Of a stretch of DNA of 64,000 nt, positions 1 to 8,878 are shown piece after piece. Where the stretch lies: positions 1,689,507-1,753,506 of the forward strand of contig NC_083647.1 in assembly GCF_963576545.1 (NCBI RefSeq), written 5' to 3'. The notes beneath the pieces were generated by a model. The model saw nothing but the letters and a program-made list of their open reading frames with translations, did not search any database and was not told where the DNA came from. Position 1 is the first letter of the stretch, and every line of letters starts with the position of its first letter. The position numbers and the translations under genes were made by a program. The stretch is from Limanda limanda (lineage: Eukaryota; Chordata; Actinopteri; Pleuronectiformes; Pleuronectidae).

Positions 1-62
1 GTGGAGAGGAACAAACATGAGTTGAATATATTTTTGGCAGGCTTTGCTTCATGGCTGAGCCT
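1..62 (+). ncRNA. RNU5: U5 snRNA, 3' part (cut by window edge)
   Basis: Last 62 nt of a U5 copy: 3' strand of stem I, Sm site and 3' hairpin, all matching the array consensus. The 5' half lies outside the window. Confidence 0.93.
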
Positions 63-237
63 TTTGAAATTGTGAAAAGTCAAAGAGCTGTCTAGGTCAG
101 AAATCAAGCGTCCACAAAGGAGAGCTCGGGCGGAGGTGATAAGCAGCAGCCATAGTTATGCACACCTCCAAATGTGGCACCATCTCAAGTGAGATTTGTG
201 CCAAGAGCCTGGCGTGGACATCCAACACTTGGGGATT

Positions 238-425
238 ATCGCTTCTCGGCCTTTTGGCTAAGATCAAGTGTAGTATCTGTTCTTATCAGTTTAATATCTG
301 ATATGTCCTCTATATGAGGACTACATATTAAGCAGATTTTTGGAAAGAGGAGCAGAAATGTGGAGCTTGCTCCCTTCTCTCCACGCATCGATCTAGCATT
401 GCAGTGCCGCTGAGAACGGTGCACT
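238..425 (+). ncRNA. RNU2: U2 snRNA, copy 1
   Basis: U2 is the spliceosomal snRNA that pairs with the intron branch point and later with U6. The first 60 nt are the near-invariant U2 5' region (atcgcttctcggccttttgg at the start; branch-point recognition GUAGUA at nt 33-38). Stem IIb (gtcctc/gaggac), the Sm site (gatttttggc, nt 98-107), stem III (ggagcttgctcc) and the stem IV loop (attgcagt) follow in order. Length 188 nt, as for vertebrate U2; the exact 3' end is set by analogy (ggtgcac then c/t). The PSE-like element and 3' box are described separately. Variants here: C107A, C155T, G176A. Confidence 0.96.
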
Positions 426-438
426 CTGTTCTTACCCT

Positions 439-453
439 GTAGAAAAGCAAACA
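439..453 (+). promoter_or_regulatory. U2 3' box (processing signal)
   Basis: gtagaaaagcaaaca lies 13 nt after the U2 end and resembles the snRNA 3' box (GTTT, 0-3 nt, AAA, purine, then AGA-like). It matches the element after U5 at 855-869 in the core AAAAG-CAAA pattern. Known role: directs Integrator-mediated 3' end formation. It is present in the other units too. Confidence 0.6.
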
Positions 454-609
454 CTCAAGACCTGCTGGTAGACTTGGTGAGAAACCAGAGTCAGCTATTT
501 GGACCCAATGTAAGTGGTTCAGGGATCTATCGCTTAAACAGGCTTAAAAGCCAATCACAGTAGTCAGGGCAGGAGCTAATAAAGACGTGTATAATTTTGG
601 TTGCCAAAT

Positions 610-623
610 GGGGGCGGGGTGGG
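610..623 (+). promoter_or_regulatory. U5 promoter GC box (Sp1-like)
   Basis: gggggcggggtggg, about 105-118 bp before U5, conserved in nearly all units (copy 4 has cagcgggg). Likely the distal-element Sp1 site of an snRNA promoter. Confidence 0.55.
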
Positions 624-625
624 AA

Positions 626-633
626 TGTTGCAT
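626..633 (+). promoter_or_regulatory. U5 octamer-like motif
   Basis: tgttgcat matches 6 of 8 positions of the octamer ATTTGCAT (Oct-1 site), next to the GC box about 95-102 bp before U5. Inference from position and partial match. Confidence 0.4.
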
Positions 634-663
634 ACTGGGCTCTGATATGCGGAAAGAAAAGGC

Positions 664-683
664 CTACCGTGAAGGTGGTGAAT
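664..683 (+). promoter_or_regulatory. U5 proximal sequence element (PSE-like)
   Basis: ctaccgtgaaggtggtgaat at -64 to -45 from the U5 start. It shares the ACCGT core and purine-rich 3' half of vertebrate PSEs and sits where SNAPc binds. Units 20, 23 and 43 lack one G inside it. Confidence 0.6.
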
Positions 684-727
684 GTGACCGAGAGGCTCCA
701 CCGCTGCTCTCCAACACAGGGCCATGC

Positions 728-845
728 TGACTCTGGTTTCTCTTCATAACGCACAAGTCTTTCGCCTTTTACTAAAGACTTCCGTGGAGAGGAACAAACA
801 TGAGTTGAATATGTTTTTGGCAGGCTTTGCTTCATGGCTGAGCCT
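728..845 (+). ncRNA. RNU5: U5 snRNA, copy 1
   Basis: U5 is the spliceosomal snRNA that holds exon ends through its loop I. Seen here: 5' strand of stem I (actctggtttctcttc), invariant loop I (gccttttac, nt 37-45) flanked by ctttc and taaag, return strand (cgtggagaggaac), Sm site (consensus atatttttgg, nt 84-93) and a 3' hairpin with closing stem aggct/agcct (nt 95-99 with 114-118). 118 nt, close to the usual U5 length; the start is inferred by alignment to the conserved AUACUCUGG 5' end. Variant: A86G, at the edge of the Sm site. Confidence 0.94.
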
Positions 846-854
846 TTTGAAATT

Positions 855-869
855 GTGAAAAGTCAAAGA
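855..869 (+). promoter_or_regulatory. U5 3' box (processing signal)
   Basis: gtgaaaagtcaaaga, 9 nt after the U5 end, similar to the U2 3' box at 439-453 and to the snRNA 3' box consensus. Confidence 0.6.
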
Positions 870-940
870 GCTGTCTAGGTCAGATATCAAGCGTCCACAA
901 AATAGAGCTCGGGCGAAGGTGATAAGCAGCAGCCATCGTT

Positions 941-948
941 ATGCACAC
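941..948 (+). promoter_or_regulatory. U2 octamer-like motif
   Basis: atgcacac matches 6 of 8 positions of ATGCAAAT, 73-80 bp before the U2 start. A GC-rich gggcg(g/a)agg motif lies about 30 bp upstream (911-919). The whole U2 promoter fits in the 175 bp between U5 and U2. Confidence 0.35.
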
Positions 949-959
949 CTCCAAATGTG

Positions 960-979
960 GCACCATCTCAAGTGAGATT
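960..979 (+). promoter_or_regulatory. U2 proximal sequence element (PSE-like)
   Basis: gcaccatctcaagtgagatt at -61 to -42 from the U2 start, with the ACC-T core and GTGA-G 3' half of vertebrate PSEs. The c at its seventh to eighth base alternates with a (accatatc) between units. Confidence 0.6.
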
Positions 980-1020
980 TGTGCCAAGAGCCTGGCGTGG
1001 ACATCCAACACTTGGGGATT

Positions 1021-1208
1021 ATCGCTTTTCGGCCTTTTGGCTAAGATCAAGTGTAGTATCTGTTCTTATCAGTTTAATATCTGATATGTCCTCTATATGA
1101 GGACTACATATTAAGCAGATTTTTGGCAAGAGGAGCAGAAATGTGGAGCTTGCTCCCTTCTCTCCACGCATCGACCTAGCATTGCAGTGCCGCTGAGAAC
1201 GGTGCACT
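1021..1208 (+). ncRNA. RNU2: U2 snRNA, copy 2
   Basis: Variants C8T (stem I region) and G176A (stem IV). Confidence 0.95.
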
Positions 1209-1510
1209 CTGTTCTTACCCTGTAGAAAAGCAAACACTCAAGACCTGCTGGTAGACTTGGTGAGAAACCAGAGTCAGCTATTTGGACCCAATGTAAGTGG
1301 TTCAGGGATCTATCGCTTAAACAGGCTTAAAAGCCAATCACAGTAGTCAAGGCAGGAGCTAATAAAGACGTGTATAATTTTGGTTGCCAGATGGGGGCGG
1401 GGTGGGAATGTTGCATACTGGGCTCTGACATGCGGAAAGAAAAGGCCTACCGTGAAGGTGGTGAATGTGACCGAGAGGCTCCACCGCTGCTCTCCAACAC
1501 AGGGCCATGC

Positions 1511-1628
1511 TGACTCTAGTTTCTCTTCATAACGCACAAGTCTTTCGCCTTTTACTAAAGACTTCCGTGGAGAGGAACAAACATGAGTTGAATATATTTT
1601 TGGCAGGCTTTGCTTCATGGCTGAGCCT
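1511..1628 (+). ncRNA. RNU5: U5 snRNA, copy 2
   Basis: Variant G8A in stem I, shared with copies 7, 8, 13 and 35. Confidence 0.93.
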
Positions 1629-1803
1629 TTTGAAATTGTGAAAAGTCAAAGAGCTGTCTAGGTCAGAAATCAAGCGTCCACAAAGGAGAGCTCGGGCGGA
1701 GGTGATAAGCAGCAGCCATCGTTATGCACACCTCCAAATGTGGCACCATCTCAAGTGAGATTTGTGCCAAGAGCCTGGCGTGGACATCCAACACTTGGGG
1801 ATT

Positions 1804-1991
1804 ATCGCTTCTCGGCCTTTTGGCTAAGATCAAGTGTAGTATCTGTTCTTATCAGTTTAATATCTGATATGTCCTCTATATGAGGACTACATATTAAGCA
1901 GATTTTTGGCAAGAGGAGCAGAAATGTGGAGCTTGCTCCCTTCTCTCCACGCATCGACCTAGCATTGCAGTGCCGCTGGGAACGGTGCACT
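1804..1991 (+). ncRNA. RNU2: U2 snRNA, copy 3
   Basis: Consensus sequence. Confidence 0.96.
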
Positions 1992-2293
1992 CTGTTCTTA
2001 CCCTGTAGAAAAGCAAACACTAAAGACCTGCTGGGAGACTTGGTGAGAAACCAGAGTCAGCTATTTGGACCCAATGTAAGTGGTTCAGGGATCTATCGCT
2101 TAAACAGGCTTAAAAGCCAATCACAGTAGTCAGGGCAGGAGCTAATAAAGACGTGTATAATTTTGGTTGCCAGATGGGGGCGGGGTGGGAATGTTGCATA
2201 CTGGGCTCTGATATGCGGAAAGAAAAGGCCTGCCGTGAAGGTGGTGAATGTGACCGAGAGGCTCCACCACTGCTCTCCAACACAGGGCCATGC

Positions 2294-2411
2294 TGACTCT
2301 GGTTTCTCTTCATAACGCACAAGTCTTTCGCCTTTTACTAAAGACTTCCGTGGAGAGGAACAAACATGAGTTGAATATATTTTTGGCAGGCTTTGCTTCA
2401 TCGCTGAGCCT
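2294..2411 (+). ncRNA. RNU5: U5 snRNA, copy 3
   Basis: Variant G109C in the 3' hairpin, shared with copy 6. Confidence 0.93.
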
Positions 2412-2586
2412 TTTGAAATTGTGAAAAGTCAAAGAGCTGTCTAGGTCAGAAATCAAGCGTCCACAAAATAGAGCTCGGGCGAAGGTGATAAGCAGCAGCC
2501 ATCGTTATGCACACCTCCAAATGTGGCACCATCTCAAGTGAGATTTGTGCCAAGAGCCTGGCGTGGACATCCAACACTTGGGGATT

Positions 2587-2774
2587 ATCGCTTCTCGGCC
2601 TTTTGGCTAAGATCAAGTGTAGTATCTGTTCTTATCAGTTTAATATCTGATATGTCCTGTTTATGAGGACTACATATTAAGCAGATTTTTGGCAAGAGGA
2701 GCAGAAATGTGGAGCTTGCTCCCTTCTCTCCACGCATCGACCTAGCATTGCAGTGCCGCTGGGAACGGTGCACT
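2587..2774 (+). ncRNA. RNU2: U2 snRNA, copy 4
   Basis: Variants C73G and A75T in the stem IIb arm. Confidence 0.94.
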
Positions 2775-3076
2775 CTCTTCTTACCCTGTAGAAAAGCAAA
2801 CACTCATGACCTGCTGGGAGACTTGGTGAGAAACCAGAGTCAGCTATTTGGACCCAATGTAAGTGGTTCAGGGATCTATCGCTTAAACAGGCTTAAAAGC
2901 CAATCACAGTAGTCAGGGCAGGAGCTAATAAAGACGTGTATAATTTTGGTTGCCAGATGGCAGCGGGGTGGGAATGTTGCATACTGGGCTCTGACATGCG
3001 GAAAGAAAAGGCCTACCGTGAAGGTGGTGAATGTGACCGAGAGGCTCCACCGCTGCTCTCCAACACAGGGCCATGC

Positions 3077-3194
3077 TGACTCTGGTTTCTCTCCATAACG
3101 CACAAGTCTTTCGCCTTTTACTAAAGACTTCCTTGGAGAGGAACAAACATGAGTTGAATATATTTTTGGCAGGCTTTGCTTCATGGCTGAGCCT
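3077..3194 (+). ncRNA. RNU5: U5 snRNA, copy 4
   Basis: Variants T17C and G57T in the stem I arms. Confidence 0.92.
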
Positions 3195-3359
3195 TTTGAA
3201 ATTGTGAAAAGTCAAAGAGCTGTCTAGGTCAGAAATCAAGCGTACACAAAAGAGAGCTCGGGCGAAGGTGATAATCGTTATGCACACCTCCAAATGTGGC
3301 ACCATATCAAGTGAGATTTGTGCCAAGAGCCTGGCGTGGACATCCAACACTTGGGGATT

Positions 3360-3547
3360 ATAGCTTCTCGGCCTTTTGGCTAAGATCAAGTGTAGTATCT
3401 GTTCTTATCAGTTTAATATCTGATATGTCCTGTTTATGAGGACTACATATTAAGCAGATTTTTGGCAAGAGGAGCAGAAATGTGGAGCTTGCTCCCTTCT
3501 CTCCACGCATCGACCTAGCATTGCAGTGCCGCTGGGAACGGTGCACT
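3360..3547 (+). ncRNA. RNU2: U2 snRNA, copy 5
   Basis: Variants C3A, C73G, A75T. Its promoter lacks 10 nt (gcagcagcca) near 3274. Confidence 0.93.
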
Positions 3548-3848
3548 CTGTTCTTACCCTGTAGAAAAGCAAACACTCAAGACCTGCTGGTAGACTTGGT
3601 GAGAAACCAGAGTCAGCTATTTTGACCCAATGTAATGGTTCAGGGATCTATCGCTTAAACAGGCTTAAAAGCCAATCACAGTAGTCAAGGCAGGAGCTAA
3701 TAAAGACGTGTATAATTTTGGTTGCCAGATGGGGGCGGGGTGGGAATGTTGCATACTGGGCTCTGACATGCAGAAAGAAAAGGCCTACCGTGAAGGTGGT
3801 GAATGTGACCGAGAGACTCCACCGCTGCTCTCCAACACAGGGCCATGC

Positions 3849-3964
3849 TGACTGGTTTCTCTTCATAACGCACAAGTCTTTCGCCTTTTACTAAAGACTT
3901 CCGTGGAGAGGAACAAACATGAGTTGAATATATTTTTGGCAGGCTTTGCTTCATGGCTGAGCCT
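3849..3964 (+). ncRNA. RNU5: U5 snRNA, copy 5 (2-nt deletion)
   Basis: 116 nt: two bases of the 5' ctct are missing, which shortens the base of stem I. May be impaired. Confidence 0.88.
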
Positions 3965-4139
3965 TTTGAAATTGTGAAAAGTCAAAGAGCTGTCTAGGTC
4001 AGAAATCAAGCGTCCACAAAGGAGAGCTCGGGCGGAGGTGATAAGCAGCAGCCATCGTTATGCACACCTCCAAATGTGGCACCATATCAAGTGAGATTTG
4101 TGCCAAGAGCCTGGCGTGGACATCCAACACTTGGGGATT

Positions 4140-4327
4140 ATCGCTTCTCGGCCTTTTGGCTAAGATCAAGTGTAGTATCTGTTCTTATCAGTTTAATATC
4201 TGATATGTCCTCTATATGAGGACTACATATTAAGCAGATTTTTGGCAAGAGGAGCAGAAATGTGGAGCTTGCTCCCTTCTCTCCACGCATCGACCTAGCA
4301 TTACAGTGCCGCTGGGAACGGTGCACT
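4140..4327 (+). ncRNA. RNU2: U2 snRNA, copy 6
   Basis: Variant G164A in the conserved stem IV loop that binds the U2B''/U2A' proteins (attacagt for attgcagt). Confidence 0.93.
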
Positions 4328-4629
4328 CTGTTCTTACCCTGTAGAAAAGCAAACACTAAAGACCTGCTGGGAGACTTGGTGAGAAACCAGAGTCAGCTAT
4401 TTGGACCCAATGTAAGTGGTTCAGGGATCTATCGCTTAAACAGGCTTAAAAGCCAATCACAGTAGTCAGGGCAGGAGCTAATAAAGACGTGTATAATTTT
4501 GGTTGCCAGATGGGGGCGGGGTGGGAATGTTGCATACTGGGCTCTGATATGCGGAAAGAAAAGGCCTACCGTGAAGGTGGTGAATGTGACCGAGAGGCTC
4601 CACCACTGCTCTCCAACACAGGGCCATGC

Positions 4630-4747
4630 TGACTCTGGTTTCTCTTCATAACGCACAAGTCTTTCGCCTTTTACTAAAGACTTCCGTGGAGAGGAACAAA
4701 CATGAGTTGAATATATTTTTGGCAGGCTTTGCTTCATCGCTGAGCCT
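4630..4747 (+). ncRNA. RNU5: U5 snRNA, copy 6
   Basis: Variant G109C. Confidence 0.93.
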
Positions 4748-4922
4748 TTTGAAATTGTGAAAAGTCAAAGAGCTGTCTAGGTCAGAAATCAAGCGTCCAC
4801 AAAATAGAGCTCGGGCGAAGGTGATAAGCAGCAGCCATCGTTTTGCACACCTCCAAATGTGGCACCATCTCAAGTGAGATTTGTGCCAAGAGCCTGGCGT
4901 GGACATCCAACACTTGGGGATT

Positions 4923-5110
4923 ATCGCTTCTCGGCCTTTTGGCTAAGATCAAGTGTAGTATCTGTTCTTATCAGTTTAATATCTGATATGTCCTCTATAT
5001 GAGGACTACATATTAAGCAGATTTTTGGCAAGAGGAGCAGAAATGTGGAGCTTGCTCCCTTCTCTCCACGCATCGACCTAGCATTGCAGTGCCGCTGGGG
5101 ACGGTGCACT
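4923..5110 (+). ncRNA. RNU2: U2 snRNA, copy 7
   Basis: Variant A178G. Confidence 0.95.
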
Positions 5111-5412
5111 CTGTTCTTACCCTGTAGAAAAGCAAACACTCAAGACCTGCTGGGAGACTTGGTTAGAAACCAGAGTCAGCTATTTGGACCCAATGTAAGT
5201 GGTTCAGGGATCTATCGCTTAAACAGGCTTAAAAGCCAATCACAGTAGTCAGGGCAGGAGCTAATAAAGACGTGTATAATTTTGGTTGCCAAATGGGGGC
5301 GGGGTGGGAATGTTGCATACTGGGCTCTGACATGCGGAAAGAAAAGGCCTACCGTGAAGGTGGTGAATGTGACCAAGAGGCTCCACCGCTGCTCTCCAAC
5401 AAAGGGTCATGC

Positions 5413-5530
5413 TGACTCTAGTTTCTCTTCATAACGCACAAGTCTTTCGCCTTTTACTAAAGACCTCCGTGGAGAGGAACGAACATGAGTTGAATATATT
5501 TTTGGTAGGCTTTGCTTCATGGCTGAGCCT
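5413..5530 (+). ncRNA. RNU5: U5 snRNA, copy 7
   Basis: Variants G8A, T53C, A69G, C94T; among the most diverged full-length U5 copies. Confidence 0.91.
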
Positions 5531-5705
5531 TTTGAAATTGTGAAAAGTCAAAGAGCTGTCTAGGTCAGAAATCAAGCGTCCACAAAGGAGAGCTCGGGCG
5601 GAGGTGATAAGCAGCAGCCATCGTTATGCACACCTCCAAATGTGGCACCATATCAAGTGAGATTTGTGCCAAGAGCCTGGCGTGGACATCCAACACTTGG
5701 GGATT

Positions 5706-5893
5706 ATCGCTTCTCGGCCTTTTGGCTAAGATCAAGTGTAGTATCTGTTCTTATCAGTTTAATATCTGATATGTCCTCTATATGAGGACTACATATTAAG
5801 CAGATTTTTGGCAAGAGGAGCAGAAATGTGGAGCTTGCTCCCTTCTCTCCACGCATCGACCTAGCATTGCAGTGCCGCTGGGAACGGTGCACT
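5706..5893 (+). ncRNA. RNU2: U2 snRNA, copy 8
   Basis: Consensus sequence. Confidence 0.96.
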
Positions 5894-6194
5894 CTGTTCT
5901 TACCCTGTAGAAAAGCAGACACTCAAGACCTGCTGGGAGACTTGGTGAGAAACCAGAGTCAGCTATTTTGACCCAATGTAATGGTTCAGGGATCTATCGC
6001 TTAAACAGGCTTAAAAGCCAATCACAGTAGTCAAGGCAGGAGCTAATAAAGACGTGTATAATTTTGGTTGCCAAATGGGGGCGGGGTGGGAATGTTGCAT
6101 ACTGGGCTCTGACATGCGGAAAGAAAAGGCCTACCGTGAAGGTGGTGAATGTGACCGAGAGGCTCCACCGCTGCTCTCCAACACAGGGCCATGC

Positions 6195-6312
6195 TGACTC
6201 TAGTTTCTCTTCATAACGCACAAGTCTTTCGCCTTTTACTAAAGACTTCCGTGGAGAGGAACAAACATGAGTTGAATATATTTTTGGCAGGCTTTGCTTC
6301 ATGGCTGAGCCT
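6195..6312 (+). ncRNA. RNU5: U5 snRNA, copy 8
   Basis: Variant G8A. Confidence 0.93.
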
Positions 6313-6487
6313 TTTGAAATTGTGAAAAGTCAAAGAGCTGTCTAGGTCAGAAATCAAGCGTCCACAAAGGAGAGCTCGGGCGGAGGTGATAAGCAGCAGC
6401 CATCGTTATGCACACCTCCAAATGTGGCACCATATCAAGTGAGATTTGTGCCAAGAGCCTGGCGTGGACATCCAACACTTGGGGATT

Positions 6488-6675
6488 TTCGCTTCTCGGC
6501 CTTTTGGCTAAGATCAAGTGTAGTATCTGTTCTTATCAGTTTAATATCTGATATGTCCTCTATATGGGGACTACATATTAAGCAGATTTTTGGCAAGAGG
6601 AGCAGAAATGTGGAGCTTGCTCCCTTCTCTCCACGCATCGACCTAGCATTGCAGTGCCGCTGGGAACGGTGCACT
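6488..6675 (+). ncRNA. RNU2: U2 snRNA, copy 9
   Basis: Variants A1T (first transcribed base) and A80G (stem IIb). Confidence 0.93.
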
Positions 6676-6977
6676 CTGTTCTTACCCTGTAGAAAAGCAA
6701 ACACTCAAGACCTGCTGGTAGACTTGGTGAGAAACCAGAGTCAGCTATTTGGACCCAATGTAAGTGGTTCAGGGATCTATTGCTTAAACAGGCTTAAAAG
6801 CCAATCACAGTAGTCAGGGCAGGAGCTAATAAAGACGTGTATAATTTTGGTTGCCAGATGGGGGCGGGGTGGGAATGTTGCATACTGGGCTCTGACATGC
6901 GGAAAGAAAAGGCCTACCGTGAAGGTGGTGAATGTGACCGAGAGGCTCCACCACTGCTCTCCAACACAGGGCCATGC

Positions 6978-7095
6978 TCACTCTGGTTTCTCTTCATAAC
7001 GCACAAGTCTTTCGCCTTTTACTAAAGACTTCCGTGGAGAGGAACAAACATGAGTTGAATATATTTTTGGCAGGCTTTGCTTCATGGCTGAGCCT
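6978..7095 (+). ncRNA. RNU5: U5 snRNA, copy 9
   Basis: Variant G2C. Last U5 before the retrotransposon. Confidence 0.93.
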
Positions 7096-7209
7096 TTTGA
7101 AATTGTGAAAAGTCAAAGAGCTGTCTAGGTCAGAAATCAAGCGTCCACAAAATAGAGCTCGGGCGAAGGTGATAAGCAGCAGCCATCGTTATGCACACCT
7201 CCAAATGTG

Positions 7210-7229
7210 GCACCATCTCAAGTAAGATT
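7210..7229 (+). promoter_or_regulatory. PSE-like element of the interrupted U2 copy
   Basis: Same element as at 960-979 but with gtgag changed to gtaag (G to A at 7224). A ga to ct change follows at 7250-7251 between PSE and start. Both changes are specific to this unit, so the promoter upstream of the inserted element is slightly diverged. Confidence 0.55.
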
Positions 7230-7270
7230 TGTGCCAAGAGCCTGGCGTGCTCATCCAACACTTGGGGATT

Positions 7271-7303
7271 ATCGCTTCTCGGCCTTTTGGCTAAGATCAA
7301 GTG
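7271..7303 (+). pseudogene. RNU2: U2 snRNA copy 10, 5' fragment (nt 1-33)
   Basis: First 33 nt of U2, consensus, ending at the first G of the branch-point recognition sequence. The retrotransposon follows directly. The promoter and start site are retained. Confidence 0.96.
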
Positions 7304-7352
7304 GAGCGACGGGGGCAAAGGTGGACGAAGAAGAAACACAGACGACCCAAAG
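7304..7352 (+). other. Retrotransposon 5' leader
   Basis: Only 49 nt, purine- and GC-rich. In a transcript started at the U2 +1 site (7271) the first AUG would be the ORF1 start. Either the element has a naturally short leader or it is slightly 5' truncated; one copy cannot decide. Confidence 0.7.
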
Positions 7353-8804
7353 ATGGCCCCAAGGGGTTCCAAGGAACAGACGAGCCCAAAGGTCGGGGTG
7401 AGGTACACTATACGTTTCCAGGCGGAATCAGTGGAGGAACACCTAATTTCGAGAGACTGGTTCTGCAAACAAGTAATTTTGGAACAACTGAGGCTGAAGG
7501 TAGAAGATGTGTACTGTATTCAGTGGAACCAGCAAGAAAAAGCTTTCGACGTTACCCTGATCAGTGAGGATGTGTATTCAAGAGTGGCTGAAGCCTGTAG
7601 AAAGGAGGCTGGGACAAGATTCATAGCCGGTTACAAGATTTTGAACCTGGACAGACCAAATTTCAGAACTGTCACTGTCCATACGTACAACCCTTTCGTC
7701 ACAGATCGAGCACTAGTTGCTTTTTTGGGACAGCACGGAGAGGTGGTGACTAGTGCTAGGTACGTAAAAGACATGAGCGGATTCTGGACAGGAAGAAGGC
7801 AGTTCCAAGTGCTGCTGAACCCTGACCCAGAAGGACCTGGAGGACTGAAGCATCCACCGGCTCTTTTCAGCATTGGTGCAGACCGTGGTTACCTGTTTTA
7901 CGCCAGACAACCAGATTTCTGTAGGCGTTGCAGGCAGTCTGGCCATACAGAGGCAGGCTGTTCCGGAGCCTGCTGCTGTACCTGTGGCCAAGGGGGCCAT
8001 GAGGCCAAAGATTGCAAAGGGCCCAAGGCCTGTCATGGATGTGGAGGAATGGGCCACCTGTACCGCAACTGTCCTAGCCGACGGAGGACCTTTGCGGAAG
8101 TAGCCAAGTCCAATGGAGAGCCGGAAAAAGCAAAGGACCCAGGAGAGAGAACCGTGCCTGCAGAGAATGGCACATGCACACCGGTACAGGCGGAGCCAGC
8201 TACGGATCTTTCTAAGATTGGAACAGAGGAAGTCCCCCCGGAGAAAGGAACAACAAGCAGTGCCAGCGGGGAAAGCGAAGCCCAGGTGCCCTGTGACAAC
8301 ACAGGGGGAGACTTTCCTCTCATCAGCCCAGGTCCAGCCAACTCCAAGGTCAAGAAGGGGGCACGGAAAGGATCACAGGTTTTCGGAGTGGGGAAGACAA
8401 TTAGAAGCGGAGAGAGTAAGGAGGGGGGCCATAGTAAAAAGTCAAAGGGGGATGGCACAGGGGCAGAGGGAGGGGACCAAGAGAAGGTAGATGATGGTGG
8501 GATGATTTATGGCGTAGGGCAGCAAAGAAGGGCTGCAGAGGAGGGAGGACATCAGGAGCAGGAAGGGGGCAACACAGGGCTAGGTAAGGGTGGAGAGGCT
8601 ACGCAGCATATCGGAGGAGATCCAGGTGAGCTGCTCGCAGAAGGTTTGGGGCTGGAGCTGGATTTACCTCCTTACCTGCTCAATATACCATCCCCTTTGG
8701 GGGAAGATGCATATGAGGGACCCAACAGACCATCAACTTCGCCTAATCCAGTGCTCTTTTCCTGGGCGGAGCAGATGGAGAGAGAGGACTTCTTTTTGCC
8801 GTAA
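7353..8804 (+). CDS. Retrotransposon ORF1, CCHC zinc-knuckle RNA-binding protein
   Basis: 483 aa. ORF1 proteins of L1/Tx1-type elements bind element RNA and form the ribonucleoprotein that carries it to the target. Three gag-like CX2CX4HX4C knuckles are seen at about residues 190-203, 208-221 and 227-240. Before them, residues about 107-160 (VTVHTYNPFVTDRALVAFLG onward) look like a degenerate RRM-type fold (inference). From about 245 the chain is low-complexity, rich in G, E, K, S and P, and likely disordered. The start chosen is the first AUG after the insertion point; its context is strong (A at -3, G at +4). The frame stays open upstream to 7191, but that stretch is U2 promoter and U2 5' sequence, so I exclude it. 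ORF2 follows 74 nt after the stop in another frame. Confidence 0.88.
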   Translation: MAPRGSKEQTSPKVGVRYTIRFQAESVEEHLISRDWFCKQVILEQLRLKVEDVYCIQWNQQEKAFDVTLISEDVYSRVAEACRKEAGTRFIAGYKILNLDRPNFRTVTVHTYNPFVTDRALVAFLGQHGEVVTSARYVKDMSGFWTGRRQFQVLLNPDPEGPGGLKHPPALFSIGADRGYLFYARQPDFCRRCRQSGHTEAGCSGACCCTCGQGGHEAKDCKGPKACHGCGGMGHLYRNCPSRRRTFAEVAKSNGEPEKAKDPGERTVPAENGTCTPVQAEPATDLSKIGTEEVPPEKGTTSSASGESEAQVPCDNTGGDFPLISPGPANSKVKKGARKGSQVFGVGKTIRSGESKEGGHSKKSKGDGTGAEGGDQEKVDDGGMIYGVGQQRRAAEEGGHQEQEGGNTGLGKGGEATQHIGGDPGELLAEGLGLELDLPPYLLNIPSPLGEDAYEGPNRPSTSPNPVLFSWAEQMEREDFFLP

Positions 8805-8810
8805 GGAGTG

Positions 8811-8847
8811 TTTTTTTTTTGATTTTGATTGTTTTGATTGTTTTGAT
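8811..8847 (+). repeat. T-rich inter-ORF tract
   Basis: A T10 run, then three gattttg/gattgttttg-like repeats between the ORF1 stop and the ORF2 start. It could influence ribosome reinitiation, or it is simple low-complexity sequence. Confidence 0.5.
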
Positions 8848-8878
8848 ACAGTAAAGACTTAAAAAAATACAAATTATA

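Larger units (their letters stand above)
426..727 (+). other. U2-U5 intergenic spacer (first unit)
   Basis: 302-bp spacer between U2 and U5 that holds the U2 3' box and the U5 promoter (GC box, octamer-like motif, PSE-like element). I looked for 5S rRNA, U1, U4, U6 or tRNA sequence here and saw none. The same spacer recurs in every full unit. Confidence 0.8.
1..7303 (+). repeat. Left part of U2-U5 snRNA tandem array
   Basis: Head-to-tail units with U2 starts at 238, 1021, 1804, 2587, 3360, 4140, 4923, 5706, 6488 and 7271. The period is 783 bp, except 773 bp before copy 5 (a 10-nt promoter deletion near 3274), then 780 and 782. This side has its own spacer variant (gggcgaagg in place of gggcggagg upstream of U2 copies 2, 4, 5, 7 and 10) that I do not find right of the retrotransposon. 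Confidence 0.97.

Noticed and set aside
426..727. 5S rRNA, U1, U4 or U6 gene in the spacer, as in some linked fish arrays
   Set aside because: I looked for their conserved 5' ends and control boxes and found none; the spacer holds only U2 3' and U5 promoter-like signals.
7220..7229. Splice-donor-like caagtaag created by the private change upstream of the insertion
   Set aside because: It lies upstream of the inferred start site and I see no matching acceptor or exon structure; more simply a PSE substitution.
7191..7352. N-terminal extension of ORF1 up to the ATG at 7191
   Set aside because: This stretch is U2 promoter and U2 nt 1-33 left of the insertion point. The ATG is about 80 bp before the U2 start site, so it would not be transcribed from that promoter; the open frame is chance.
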